Below are positions 28,900-42,200 of a stretch of 64,000 nucleotides of DNA, piece after piece (the first letter of the stretch is position 1; every line of letters begins with the position of its first letter). The translations under genes and the position numbers were made by a program. The notes under the pieces are model-generated. The model saw only the letters and a program-made list of their open reading frames with translations. It was not told where the DNA came from and ran no database searches. This DNA comes from Isoetes taiwanensis (taxonomy: Eukaryota; Streptophyta; Lycopodiopsida; Isoetales; Isoetaceae): contig JAJEKV010000066.1 in NCBI GenBank assembly GCA_021234155.1, positions 1,954,718 to 2,018,717 on the forward strand, read 5' to 3'.

Positions 28900-31800
28900 T
28901 TAAAGATAAATAGTCTCCTTCTCTTCTAGATCGACCATAAAAAACAGCCACACACAAGATGAAAAGCTCATTTTCGCCATTTATGCCATGCATCAGGATA
29001 GATAACGAGCAAAACTTGCTAGCTAGATCGAGATGTGCCAAATAGGGTTAACAACCAAGACCATGCCTGCCAAAGTCGCTCACAGAAGAAAAAACAATGC
29101 TCATTACTCTCAACCCTTTGCTTACATAAAGGACAGAGCTCTGAAATCCGATTATCAATTTTATGGACCAGCTCGTTGACTTTGAATATCTATGGACCAC
29201 TTGCCACCAAAAAACGGCCACTTGGAGCAACTTGTCCCATACTCATGTCCAAACACTTTTCCATTGTGGCTAAGGGACGTGAAGGTGCCATCTATTAGAT
29301 GGAGGCAAGATTTCAGAATGCAGAAGCAATTTATACACAGAAGAAACAAAGTGCCTTGGCTTGATACCTTGATGGCAATCCCATACAATTACTTTAATTT
29401 GCGGCCAGAATCCTGTGGCAACAATGCAGCAATAAGAGTCCAAATTACTCTATCCCATTTGTACAATAAGAATTTTATTAAATGCTTCCCATGACATGAG
29501 ATGACCATACTCATATCAAGCTGCAAAAGTCCTTATACCAACTGCTATCCATTGTGGTTGTGTCTTTGGATGAACAACAACACATAGAGGCACATTCTCA
29601 GAAGTGTTCTGTGAAGGAATTCACCAGCATGTAGACAACTGAAGACATGCCTCAGGATTGAAATGAAAAAGAGATCTGACAGTGTCCCAAGCAGTAAGCA
29701 ACCCCTTTAGAAAGGGAGAAGCGTTTGGATATGGATGTATATGATAAAGCAAAGCCCAAGGAAGGAGAGGCTTAATGGTAGCCTTATGAAATGGAAGACA
29801 ATGCTGGATCGACTGCATCACCAACCTCATTCCAGGAGAATCATCCTTACCAATGAGAATCCTCCAAATAAACTTCGATATCATCACCTTACTTTGAAGG
29901 TGAAAATCCAACATTCCAAGACCACCAGCTGCCTTAAGTTTAATGCACTTCTCCCAAGCTACCTTGACCACAACTCCTACTTCATTTCCACCACAAATAA
30001 AATTCCTGACGATATGCACAATCTCCTCCATCTTAAACCGAGGAGCTAATAGAGCAGATGCCATGTAGACATGAGTATTACTAAGAACACATTTAGCTAC
30101 AGTGATTCTTCCAGGCATGGATAGTTTAGCTGTATTTTAGCAAAATAAGTACTTCTTCAACCCTGTAATAATTTCATCCTAAGCATCTGAAGCGGGGACG
30201 TGAATTCTGACAGGGATATCAAGCAACTTTGTGGTATTGCCATGAAGAAGAATCTTCCATGGATAGTCCAAAATACAGGGAGGAATGGGACTGTCCAACG
30301 TCCACAACGCCGTACACTTTTGCCAACCCACAAGAAGAACTCTTGATGCTAAGGAGAATGTGTCTAACGACAACTTAGCATTACGAAGATTTTCAGCCTC
30401 AGCAATTAGGAACAAAAAAGTGTCATCAGCATATTGATTACATACCTCTTGAGAACCATCGTCCATTGGCAGACCTTGAATGATGACATTCTAGGTAGCC
30501 ACAGAGAAAAGCTGGGATAATACTTCTGCCGTAATTGTGAAGAGCAAGGGTGCTATGGGGCAACCTTGCCGAATTCCTCTACCCACTACAAAAATATCAG
30601 AGGGCTCGCCTTGAAAAAGTACAGTAGACCTTGCTGACATATGAAGCTTCACGACATTTCTTGTAAATGACTCACCGAATCCAAGAGCAAGAAGATATTT
30701 CTCAAGAAACCCCAATCAACATGATCGCCAACTTTAGCAAAATCAAGCTTAAGATACACCGCTGTATGATCTTGTAACTGTGCCCAATATATTTCCTCGT
30801 ATGCAGCAGCCACGTTATTGAGAATATGACGACGCGGGAGAAAGCTAGATTGTGTTGACGAGATAGAGTCAATCAAAGTATCTCAAACTTTTTTTGCCAA
30901 CACCTTAGCAAAGATCTTGTACATAGAGGAACGCAATGTAATAGGTCGCCAGTCAGAAATAGTCTTGGATTCCTTGTTCTTTGGAATGAGGGAGGTGCAA
31001 CTTGTGTTCAAAATCTTATCAAGGCACCTAAATCTCTAAAACTCACAAAAGACATCATATACATCATCCTCCAACTAGTCCCAGCACTTCTGAAAGAATT
31101 TAATCGGGAAGCCATCCAGACCAAGGCATTTGTCCTTTTCTAAGACAGCCATAACTCTTTTTAAATCCTCATTTATAATATTGGACTCAAGAATCAACCT
31201 CTGCTCTTCAGAAATAATGCGACACACCTTAGTCAACACAACCGATTGCATGTCCTCTTGAAAGGGCAATGGACGTCGTGCAAAGAATGAAAAAAGGTGC
31301 TGATGAGGATACTACTTAAGATGCACAGGATCAGAGATAAGAGAGCCATCCGGCAAGACCAAAGAGTACATAGAAGTGGCAAGTTTCCTTCTTCTTGCAG
31401 CGGCAAAAAAGAACCGGGTACATCTATCTCCATCCTTGAACCATTGCAACCCTGCCTTCACCTTGGATTCAGTGGCGTTTATAGTTTCTATAGCCTTGAT
31501 CTGAGATAGTAACTCCTTTTCGCTAACTTCACTAGTAGAACCACGAGCACGGAGTTGTTCTAATTCTTGGAACAATGGAGTCAAGTGTCCTCTAGCTTCA
31601 GTAGCTCTGACTCTCCCGCATTCTTTTGCAAATGACTTCATGATTTCACTGCCGACAATGCTGCAACAATGCCAGACATGCCTCTACGAGGTGAGAAGGC
31701 CCGAGACTAAACTCGATTACAACCAACTTTGAACTCGTCATCCTCCAAGTACTTGCAATTAAGCTTAAAGTAAGTTCTAGTAGGTCTACGACAATTAACC

Positions 31801-32518
31801 ACATCATTAGATAAGAGTTGCAGATTATGATCAGGCACGGAGCTATCCAGAAGATTCAAGCGACGAAAATCTACTAGCAAAGCAGCTGCACAAATATTAA
31901 AGTATTCTCTATCATGTCTTGCATAAGCTCTGCCAACTCCTGTCCAACTATTACACCACGTAAAGGACTGATCACCATCAATCTCTATAAGCTGGCAATC
32001 ATGTAAAAGGCATAACCATTGTTCCCGTTCAAACCCTTGCACCACTTCAAAACCTCGACTGCTTCTATCTCTTTCTAACTCGACCATGTTAAAATCTCCA
32101 ACCAACAACCATACAACACTCTGCCCAAGATGAAGAATTTTACTCCTCACAGTTGCCCACAAAGCACCAAGCTGGGGAGGTCTATTATGAGAATATATAT
32201 TTATCAAACCCCATTGTTGGCCCTTATATTTCCACTTGATTATATCCACTGCCCAAACCTATCTATTTGAGTAAAAGTGACATCTGCAGAGAACTTCCAT
32301 GCAGTAAGCATGCCAGCCTTAGATGCATCAGCAGCAGATACCAAGATATTATAGTCACGTCCAAACATATTAGCTACTTTATATACATCACCTCGACGAC
32401 ATTTAGGCTCTTGAAAGCAGCAAAAGGTAGTAGAAGACTTTCACATGTAAAGAGATAATCTGCTCCTTTTACTTAGGGAAGAAGCCACTCCCCTCACATT
32501 CCAAGACAAAAAGTTCAT
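28900..32518 (-). pseudogene. LINE ORF2: endonuclease, reverse transcriptase, zinc-knuckle end
   Basis: It starts at ATG 32518 with MNFLSWNVRGVASSLSKRSR, the first block of the apurinic-type endonuclease. Then follow QEPK, WLLVGDFNMVE (about 32095), QSFTWCNSWTG and DHNLQLLS. The RT follows with LGLDGFPIKFFQKCW near 31090, YLKLDFAKVGDHVDWGFL, GRGIRQGCPIAPLLF near 30560 and the catalytic CNQYADDTFLFL near 30420. Downstream are GRITVAKCVLSNTHVYMAS and the C-terminal region. It nicks target DNA and copies element RNA. Stops or shifts are seen near 32430, 31690, 31300, 31020, 30890, 30480 and 30130, so it is inactive. Confidence 0.9.
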
Positions 32519-32699
32519 GTGTCCTAGCTATTATGTTCCACCTCCATACCAATAGCGCCTGCATCAACCATGTTCATCTCATATTATTCTGAATGGTGGT
32601 CAGCCCATCGCGTCCTGGAAATTGGCAAGGGGAGCCTCCTCTCTGTTCCATCCTTCCATTATCTTGTTTAGCATTTGGTGAAGGAAAGCCTCCTCTCTG

Positions 32700-34190
32700 C
32701 TCTATCCCCCCATTACTTTGTTAAGTACCTGGTAAGGGAGAGCCTCCTCTCTGCTTCACCCTTCCATGTAAAGTATCAGAATCATTTATGACATTTTGAC
32801 TAGTCTTATTGCGTGCAACTCTTTTCCAATTCACATTTTGCCATCCCTCTTGGGCATTTTCATGATGCTTCTGAACACTTTCTTGTCGCTCTTGCATCTC
32901 TTGGATCTTCTGTAATTTGGCCTTAGCATCCTCATCAAAAGTGGGAGTATGCACAATCTTCTGCGGGATAGAGGCTTTAGCAGCAGATGGAATAACAACA
33001 ACAAAGGTGTCAGTAGCATTAGCAGAAGGGACAATAGAAGTAGAAGGCACAGAGGAAGAAGGGACCATTGTAGGGCGATCTCTCTTAGCACAAAAATTTG
33101 CAAATAGAGCAAGTTAAGGAAACAAGTCAGTAAGCTGAGGACCATTGAGCAATTGCAAAAAGATAGAGCCACTTTTCACAACCACGCAATCAGGAAGGCG
33201 ACAACTAGAAGGAAGAGGGACACAAATTTTAGCTCCATTGACAATAGAATGGGCCAAATGTGTACCCAGACCATTAGTAATACTGATAAGAAACTATGGC
33301 ACCAAGAGATCAAGAGGAAGATTAGGAATAGAAAACAAACATGGCATCTTAAGAGCATGAGCCGTACCAGGAGCAAATCCAGGCGAGTAGGACTGATACA
33401 AAATATAATCACTCCACATCGGGTCCACACCACGTGCCACCAGTTGCTCAATAGCAGCAACATCATCAAAAACAATCAAGAAGGACTTTCTATCCAACAT
33501 CTTTAAAGTTCGGTAAGGTGGTAGCCCTATTCTCCAAAGATGGCCAGTCAACCAATAATTACACTTTCTAGTATCAAGAAATGCTCAGTATATGGACCAA
33601 CCACACTAAACGACATCAAATTATCGATACATTTCTTGTGCAAATCATAGTCAATCTCAACTACATTGTACTCAGATGCTTGAAAAGTATTCTTACACAT
33701 TTCAGGCTGATAAAAAACTTCAATAGGAGGTAATTGAAGCTCCAACTGAATCTCCTTTGCCCTTAACTCACCCAAGAGGTTATTGAGGTCTTTCTTATTA
33801 TCTTGGATCATCACATTAATAACGGTAGCAACACGAACTGCAGAAGTAGTTGACGACAAGTCCTTCTTGATCCAATCACAAACGCTCCCTGCTAACATTT
33901 ACTCCAGGAGTTGAGGACTTCCAAGGAAGCGCACGAGGCTGATCTTTATTAGAATTGGCACCAGGGGGTGCCGAGGCACCATCTACGAAAGCATTAACGC
34001 CATTCAAAGCACTTGTACTATTCGGTGCATTAACATAGGGTGCCAGTGCAGGAAAATCACCTTCTTGAAAGACACTCTCGCCAAGAGCCAGAGGGTTAAT
34101 ATGCAACGCCAAATTTGCCCCCTGCACCAGCATGAATACAAGAAATTTTACAGGCAATTTGGGAATTGATGCATTCCTTTTCAAAGGGGC
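32700..34190 (-). pseudogene. LINE ORF1: nucleic-acid-binding protein, frameshifted
   Basis: From about 34184 downwards the reading continues through three frames. The middle part (33294-33551) reads GHLWRIGLPPYRTLKMLDRK, then SFLIVFDDVAAIEQLVARGV and YSPGFAPGTA, the pattern of the DUF4283-type gag-like domain of plant L1 ORF1 proteins. The C-terminal part (32721-33068) is rich in Gln/Lys/Arg and ends with a low-complexity tail. ORF1 protein coats the element RNA. Frame changes near 33890, 33550 and 33290 inactivate it. The zinc knuckle usual at the C-terminus is not evident. Confidence 0.75.
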
Positions 34191-34373
34191 CTAAACTATA
34201 AGGGCCGAAACAATTATCAACCATAATATGAAATCTACGATGCTACAGATCCTTAGAAAGAGCTTTGAATCAGCTTTCCAAGAGCCAAAAAACACCTAAA
34301 TCCGAGGTCGGTAGGCAAGCTATGAACGAAAATGTCAAGCAGCCTCTGGCAGAAACCCTAGGGCGCTCATGTT

Positions 34374-34385
34374 ATAAAAGTAAAG
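34374..34385 (+). repeat. Target-site duplication, right copy (ATAAAAGTAAAG)
   Basis: Perfect match to 28633-28644. It marks the 5' border of the minus-strand LINE. Confidence 0.9.
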
Positions 34386-34740
34386 CATAACATGAACAAG
34401 GTGACAAGACAATTTCCAGTACAATCACAAGCCAAATGATCTACGAGTTATGGGCACATGTAGACTTCAAGGCGAAAAACTGGTAGACTTAAATATTACT
34501 TTAACTCAGCAGCTGATCCAACTAAATTGTAATCAAAAGGAGCCAAAGGGTCAAGCTGTTTGTGGATTTTTTTGAATATAACAGATTTACTTTATCTCAT
34601 TTCACTAGACATTTAGGTCTGGATAGCTACGTATTTGGTATCAATCTTTCACAACATCAAATACAAAAAAGGCAAAAGAAAGAATCGACAAACTGGACTA
34701 GTGTTCAATACTTGAAACAGCTTAAGAAACCCCTTAACAA

Positions 34741-34842
34741 GGTGAATAAAAAAAACAAGGTGCTGCGCACGGAGGGTTGCCCTCCATGGCCCGAGGGTGA
34801 AGTGGCTTAAATCATACTTCAAAGTCATATTTTCACAATCAA
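34741..34842 (-). repeat. Hairpin-headed short repeat, tail-half copy
   Basis: Matches the tail half of the full copy at 21690-21866: GACTTTGAAGTATGATTTAA, then GGGCAACCCTCCGTGCGCAG and CACCTTG plus T-run on the minus strand. The head half is missing. Confidence 0.7.
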
Positions 34843-34845
34843 TCA

Positions 34846-37480
34846 AAATTGCTAATTCAAAACAATAGAATACTTGTTACCATGAGACTATGAAAATTGG
34901 CTTGAAGAAATCTTTGGTCCTCGTCATGAAACAAGGATTGCAGAAGCATAAGGACAAGACTAATAGAGGAGAGAATGGAAACGCATGTTTTCTTAGCATA
35001 GAAATGAGAGAACTCCTTGAAAGCGGCATATGATGTTAAATGCTAGTGAGCATAAGATGTTCCTTGGATAGAGATCATTTTGTTGACGTTGTTGATGTAT
35101 GTAGTTGTTTGTCCTAATACAGAAGTTATATAGGCGTAACGAAGAATGTCAATTAATAGCCTTGTTTGTAGGAAAGTGACATTCTGTACATTGTCTTCAT
35201 TGAGTGTTACAATTTACGTGTGATACATGTAAGGTTAGTATAGGTAAGTTATGCTACCATCGCATTCTATGTAATATGGGTTTCATGTTGACGTAAATTT
35301 GCATTTCATTATAACCATATACACGAAGGAAGGCTAACTTTTAAGTGGAGATAAAACTAGACTGGATGAATTGATGTCATTGGGGCCACGAGGAGGGCAT
35401 GATCATAAGGGAAATGACCCGACTTAATTGCCCTCAATGTTGTGAGATTTTGAGGGTAAGGATTTCTTTTAAGAACTGCAATGTTGGTAATGCTTTAAAT
35501 GACTAGAGTGTAGTTTGTTTACTAATAATATGTGCACTAAATTTCATGGGTTTGCATGATTGGGCTTTGCATTTAGCATACCTATGCTTAAAATGCTTTG
35601 CCAGATTATAGTTTGATCTTTTAGTTATCTCAAATTGCTAGTGATAATGTATGTTGCGCTGTGTGGTCTTGATGAAGGAGTTGTGTAGGTAATGATTATG
35701 GGTATTTTGTTTATGCATGATTTGTTTTAATGGTTTTGTTTCGTGTAGTTAATGCTTGATTTGAATTCTAGAATTTGGAGTTTGCAAACGATGGATGCAT
35801 GAAAGTGAGGCCTACTTACATTTATTGCATCATGTGAATAAAGAACCACGTGAAATAGATAGTGGAATTGTCTGATCCTAAGAAACATATAAAACAATGT
35901 ATGAAGAATCCAAATAGAAAAAAAGGAAGGGGGCGGGGAAGGAAGGATGCAAAAGGACTTAGGAACTGTCAATTGTTTTGCATGTCAATTTTGTTTTTGT
36001 ATGAAATTCAAATATTGGAAGATGATTTTGCTTGACTTATTAAAGCATCAATGGCCATAGCTCCTTCCTTAGCAAATGGCAAATTTGTAAATATGTTGGA
36101 TTGCATATTCCTCCAAAAGTGCTTTCAAAGTATTTGTGTCTTCTTCAATATGCCATTTTGCGGAGGTTTTGTTGATTCTAAATCCATCAATAGACCTCCC
36201 AATGGGCAACCCATTGATGCATTAGTTATCTTGTTTATATGTAAAGTACATGGTAAGCTATTTTTGGCCGTCTAAGCCAATCGGATAATGACACATGTAT
36301 CTCTAGTTGTTCATGTTATGCTCGATTCTTTCAATAAGCTTTGACTCGTTGATGTTCCGCTTTCGGTTCTTTGCTATGCTTTACAAGCCCGACGTTCTTA
36401 CCGTTGCTAATCGCTTTATCTGGTCTATGTTCCGGTTCGCTCCACTTTATGTAATATATATACATGAAAACAACCTAATTCTACCCTACTTTTACGTTGG
36501 GGAAAGGCCCTCTCGTTCCTTTTCTGGCGAGGAAATGGTCCAAACATCATTCCCTATACAATGTGGAAAGAATTTGAGCTTTGGTTGGGAACATGAGGGC
36601 CATTCCCCTATACAAAGTGAATCCAATCTTTAGCTCGAAAAATTTTTTGGGAACCCCTACAACTTTTGCCATGTGAATTTTTGAATTCATAGCACAATTT
36701 AGAAGAGGAAAATTTCCTTTCTTCTTTCCACCTTTGGTTGGGGAACTTTTCGTGAAACCTTGTAGTGTGCCATGGGGATTTCAGAATTCATAGCACTGTT
36801 TAGAAGAGGAGAAAATTTTTCTTTTCGTAGGAGAGTCAATATTTTCTTCTTTGAAAATCGAGGGTCCGTATGTAGCTAGTAGATTGGGTTAGGGCCCAAG
36901 TTGATGCTATATGGCACCAGCAACCTCAGATAGATGGAGGCAACATCTGAAAATCTGAACCATGCGGGTTTGGCCATTGAAAGTCAAAATGCATTCTTCT
37001 GTCTTCCAGACCTCGAAACAGTTTCTATTCCCAATTTATTCAACCGAAGCTTTTGAACCGGAACTGCTATCGCTTTGCTTCTCCCATCGGATAGAATTTG
37101 AAAATCAAGTTCAACCCCAGAAAAGAGGTTTTGTGAGGTCCATACGAGTGGATGTTTATGACCCCCTTGATACAGTTTGATCGAGTTTAATAAGAACGCT
37201 TGGAATTCTTTTGGCTACTTCCTGCCCATGAATTTGGCTCACTGTTAGAATAAAATGTAAACAATATTGCATCATCGCATGATATACAATGATTAAAAAA
37301 ATGCAAATAGAAGCAACAAATATAAATAGATTGCCAATTTGTACAAGCTAGAAATCTTGCAAATTTGAGCAAAGACCATGCAATTCAATCCGAAAATTGG
37401 AAATCCTAGAACATCTACTCCATAAAGGATGACAATATATTCATCGTAATCCAGGGTTTATATTGCAAAATCATATTGCA
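34846..37480. other. No gene recognised
   Basis: Mostly AT-rich intergenic DNA. Near 36640-36830 a T/C-rich segment is partly repeated (AGCACAATTTAGAAGAGGA-type motif at about 36690 and 36792). The frames at 36051-36275, 36307-36633 and 36962-37180 (+) contain no family signature I know. Confidence 0.4.
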
Positions 37481-37502
37481 ATATCAATAAAGCACGGGGC
37501 AT

Positions 37503-38262
37503 GTTTGTGTTTTACGACCTTCGGTTCTAGGTGGATCGTCTTCTTTTAGCACCAAAAATACTAATTCATCTTGCAATAAGATCATTAATCTTGTCTCCCT
37601 GATTTTCAACACCTCCAATATCATAAACACGAAGGCTTTTCTTCTTTGATCTACTAAGGGAGAGCTCAACTTAAATGGCCACGGTTGCTTACTTACGTGA
37701 AGTCGTGGCAACAAGAGTTGAAATCTCATGGGCAATATCCTCCATACAAATAATGCCATATTTACCGGCGATCCATAACTAAGCTTCCATCAATCCAAGA
37801 TACTTGCAATTCACAACTAACGAAAAGATTCTTTAACAACTAGCACAATACATATTGAATACCTCTTCAATAATAGAATTATCAACAAGAGCGACTCTCT
37901 ATGGTACTTTTCCATAACCACGTTTGTAAATTCGGCCCTTCAAGCTTTTTAAGATTTGGATAGGCTGGGAGAACCATTTCAATATGCGGGCATTAAATAT
38001 AAGAATGTACACATTACCCATAAGTGACATAGGGTTCCATCATCTTCAATAGCATTGTCATTGTAGCCTTGTAGACCTTTAGGAAAACTCCATTTAAAGA
38101 CACAAGGTAGAAGCGGGGGAGAAATGTCAACGATCACTTACTAGATAATTTTGAAACACAATGAGAAATTCAAAAATGACGACTCTATCCCGATGGAGCC
38201 ACAAAGCAGATGCAAAATCTTCCTTCATTTTGGGTGCATGTCTTTAATCCTAATGACAAATT
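37503..38262 (-). pseudogene. Ribosomal protein uL30 (RPL7) pseudogene
   Basis: Minus-strand segments follow the order of eukaryotic RPL7. First FVIRIKDMHPK and KILHLL (about 38262-38200), then KATMTMLL-KMMEPYVTYG (about 38090-38030) and YPNLKSLKGRIYKRGYGKV (about 37980-37920). VALVDNSIIEE (about 37890) comes next, then YGIICMEDIAHEIS, WPFKLS and, after a shift, KKKSLRVYDIGGVENQGDKI with a NDLIAR end near 37570. The parent is a 60S subunit protein. Stops, frameshifts and non-homologous gaps interrupt nearly every block. Intron-like sequence between the first two blocks (ending AAAG|GTCTACAAGG) argues for a duplicated gene rather than a processed copy. Confidence 0.85.
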
Positions 38263-38395
38263 CAAATATAGAAGCGAGGGAAGAAATGTCAATGGGCACT
38301 TACTTGATAATTTTCAGCCACTCTGTAGAAATTCAAAAATGATCGACTCTCTACCTGGATGGAGCCGCCAATGACATAAAATCTTCCTTCATTTT
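38128..38395 (-). repeat. Duplicated block inside the RPL7 pseudogene
   Basis: The segment 38128-38222 recurs at about 38311-38395. Shared parts are CACTTACT-GATAATTTT, AGAAATTCAAAAATGA, GACTCT, GATGGAGCC and AAATCTTCCTTCATTTTG. It duplicates one exon block plus part of the adjoining intron. Confidence 0.75.
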
Positions 38396-38399
38396 GAGT

Positions 38400-38910
38400 C
38401 CAACAAATGCTCCGACCTCAAAAGAGATTACAAATGGTAAGTTAGTTTATTGGTTCAACACAAAACCCGCCTTTGCATTTGCAAAGCCTATTCAGCCGAT
38501 TTTATCATATTTACGAAACGAAAGAGGAAGAGATGTACCGAGTGGCATCGAACTTTGAAGAAGACTATATGAGAAGCACAAATGGCACATCAATTGAAGT
38601 GATCAACTCTTGACGCGGGGACTCGGATTCAAGATTAAACTCGAATGGCAAAGATACTTTGGTGCCCTATAAGGTCCAAAGCTAGTGTAATGGAAGAATA
38701 GGAGAAGGGCGAGGGAAGACTTGGGTTAGGGGGACTACTTCAGAAATCTGCGGAGAAGGCTTCAACGAGGGATGAGGATCTCCGTCCGGGAGAAAAGTTG
38801 GAGCACTCAAAATACTTGCCATCTGCGCAAGAGACCTCTCCGGTTAGCCGGTTTCGAGAGCGGCTGCCCACCAACAGAAGTGACCGAGCATTTACAGCCA
38901 ATCATAAGTT
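38400..38910. other. No gene recognised
   Basis: Possible upstream part of the RPL7 relic, but no further RPL7 block can be read. The G/A-rich segment at 38690-38820 has no frame that I can assign. Confidence 0.35.
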
Positions 38911-38913
38911 TTT

Positions 38914-39014
38914 AGCAGTCACCAGCATATCCTAGGGATATTCTAGCATATACCTAGGATATGCCAAAAGCCCACATAAACAAGGGTTTGCCCCCCTAGG
39001 GGCAACCCAAAAAA
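38914..39014 (-). repeat. Hairpin-headed short repeat, head-half copy
   Basis: Nearly identical to 25478-25577, 13.4 kb away, and located about 265 bp upstream of the F-box/LRR start codon. Confidence 0.75.
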
Positions 39015-39279
39015 ACGAATTTAATGATGCAGGAAAATTCATGTAAATTTTTAGATGATGTGGCAAACACGTGGACAAGTTAAAACTGCAGGCATTGTTG
39101 TAGGGGTATAGGCAAGCCTGCTAAACATATAGTGTAGGATTGCAAATTGGAATGGTAATGTTGCTTTTTATGCATTTAGAAACACGAAGATTGACACCCA
39201 AGCCTGGAAATGCTACACGTCTTTCGAATTAGGAAGCACCGTGCCAAAGAAACACCGGAGGTCTAAATAGGCAAGCACC

Positions 39280-42200
39280 ATGCCAAGGAAGAAACGTGAA
39301 ATGGCCAAGCATTCCAAGAGAAGCAAACCCAAATTGAGCTCGCTCAGCAATCCACCCATAACACTTCCGTCGCATTCATCTCGAAAACTGGATCCTACCG
39401 ATGGCGAGGTGGGGGAAGCTGGTTCTCTCTTTTGTCTGCTTACGGACGATGGACTTATTCAAGTTTTGAGAAAGCTTGCTACCCGTTATTTATTGTCATA
39501 TGCCTCATTTGTCTGCAAGAGATGGCGCCGACTTTGTCAGGAGCATCTGGTATATATCTTTGTTAAGTGTTTTAATTTAAAAGTTCCGTTTTGCTTTTGT
39601 ATATGGTCAATGTACTGAGTTTTTTCTTTGATGATTTTGTTGCATTCACAACATTATAAAATTTGGTATTGACATTCCAAATTCACTGCAGGTTTTAGAG
39701 CTTGTACCTCCCGTTTCCAGTCACAAAGGAAGACCATGGGGCTCTTTGGTATATTCATTACCTTCTTTCGCAAATTAATATTTATATGAATGCCACATTG
39801 CTTCTATAGAGTTTCTCAGATTATCACATGCCATGCCAAAGGAGCGCATTACATATATGTGGGAAAAAGCAAACTGTGTCAACCAAACCTTCAAGTTTGC
39901 AGCTAATTAGAGAGAGCCATACTACAGATCCACACAATTACAGGAGAAGTGGTTGCAGCAAGATTGTTTCTTCTCAAAACTGCCTATTTTCATAGAGAAC
40001 CAGATAGGGTTAAAAGTCATAGAATGGAAAATTATGTCATAATGCTTTTATACATATAGGGAGCTCATCATTCCCTATGCATTCACAAAGTGGAGTGGCA
40101 GAAAGGAAGAGTAGGAGATTTGAGAATTTAGTAAGTGCAATGCTTGCATATAAGGGTACCTGCCATATAATAAGAATCAGAATGTAATTACTTAAAAGGT
40201 TTCTTAGCTCTATTACCTGTTTGAGAGCCTGGGTTTGCATGCGAAGATTTCAAGCCCACATACAAGAGATTTTATCTGCAACCTTGTTAGCCTTGTGACC
40301 CTGAGACAGGAATACTCCAAGTGCCTTGGCCCATACCGTGGTATTTCTAGAATTTCTTTCATTGCTACATACCCCTGTTTCATGAAGTCTTTATTGTCCA
40401 TCCATCGTGTACGAATCATATGTCCCGTCGCCATCAATATACAGAGAATCTAATGTGTTATTGTTTCTCAATAGTAGTATGGACTTGCTCTGATCTTTTT
40501 GTCAAATTGGGATACAAAATGTAAACTGGCACACAAATTTCATTGACTCGGAAATGTCCCTTGAGTTTCAGCTGCAAGGATCTGTGTCCACACCTCCTGT
40601 TGGGGATGCATCAGATTGCAGACCTGTTAGCCTCTAGTCAGATGTTTGATGCTCTAAAATATATCCTGGATTAATATGGGAACAACTGCGGTATGAAGAA
40701 AGTCTTTATCAAACTTTTGATCAGAAGCCAGTTGTGCAGGTTTTGGCCTTTGCTTTCTTCGCTTTTTATGCCATGAAGAACAGTGACCTTCCTTGCCATA
40801 ACTCCAGCATTTGACATTGTTCTTTCATGTCTGTTTTATCCATAAAATTTCCAGTACTTTTATGCCATTTTATTCTTCCCCTACAAAACTGTTGCTTGTT
40901 GAAGCAACGATAAACTTGTCGCTATTCTGGGTCGCGGGTGGTTGTGACCTGCTTATACTGCAAATACAACATATGAGTGATGCAGAAGCGTTTTATTCTC
41001 CCCGAGCTGCTAAGAAATTCTCGTGCAAATTCTTAACTACCTACCATATTCCTCTCAGCTCAAGCTGCTCTCATGGACTGATGGTTTATGGATTGATGAG
41101 AAAACAAAGAATTTAGTCCTACAATTAGCATGGCCTCTTATAATGGCCCGCGTCAGTAATTTATAAGTTAGGTTCACATTCAACTGTCCACTTCAATAGA
41201 TATCGTGCTATGTCGAGAAGGAGGTGAATTTAAGAACCTTGATAAAGAATTGCATGGGGCCATTAATCAACATTTGTTGCTGTAGGATCTCTCTAAAGTT
41301 GCATTGTGAAGTTAATAATCTAATGCAGACAACAATTCCTCCCCAACTTCAAGACAGCTCAAAAAGTACATCTTATAGAATATACATGTATGGAGCATCA
41401 TTTGTTTCCTGATGCTTAACACCGAACTCATGTTAATTTAATATGTAAAAAGTTGAACACACGTTGCTCATCATATATACACTATGCTGTTTCATACCTT
41501 CAAGATTTTGTGTGTCAATAGCGACTGCCAATTTGTTAATGGTGTTTGTTTTTGGTTGCTGGTTGTGGTGGTTGTTGTGGTTGTGGTTGTTGCGTTTGAC
41601 TCGTTAGCCTTACTAGGAAGAGAGACAAGTTATGGGACTTGCCGCTCATTATGCACCAACCATCGAGAAAGTTGAACTTTATGGGTAGGTCAAACTTTTT
41701 ACTCTTTACCTCTTTTTAATTAATTGGGACCAATTCATTTTATGGTATGACTTCATACGATATCTGAACGAAATTAATTATTAATACCAATCTGGAATAT
41801 CGATAATATAATGTAATTAGATCATCAGTTTGGAGTGAAATAATGAAGAGGGCAGCTTGTATGCTAGTTTGGTGATACCTGGCAACTGGACTTTGAGGCC
41901 AGGTTTTGCTATAATAAGATTATTGATGGAATATACCTGGATGCCTAAGATAATAAATTTGTTGTTGATCTAAAAGAAGGGGAAACTTATTGATGGTACC
42001 TACCTTCTAGCTTATAATTTTCTCTTTTTAGAATGCTCACGAAATCCTCTATAGTCTTCTCACTCTACTGGTTATTGACTTATGTTTTTTCCTGTGATTT
42101 TGCATATTTTTACGGATCCTCCACGAAGGTTGCAGAAAATTACTGGTGATGACATACTTCAGCTGATTCACACTTTACCACATCTGCAATGTCTTGCCAT

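Larger units (their letters stand above)
28645..34373 (-). mobile_element. Near full-length L1-type LINE (copy 2)
   Basis: A 5.73-kb element between perfect 12-bp target-site duplications. On the minus strand it starts AACATGAGCGCCCTAGGGTT at 34373, carries ORF1 then ORF2, and ends CTCCTTC followed by about a dozen A near 28647-28659. This is the standard layout of plant L1-clade LINEs made by target-primed reverse transcription. A perfect 12-bp duplication suggests a fairly young or well-preserved insertion, yet both ORFs carry stops and frameshifts. Copy 1 at 10.2-12.7 kb is a relative from the same family. Confidence 0.92.

Noticed and set aside
41555-41595. (GTGGTT)n run as coding sequence
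   Set aside because: Simple repeat inside intron 2 of the F-box/LRR gene.
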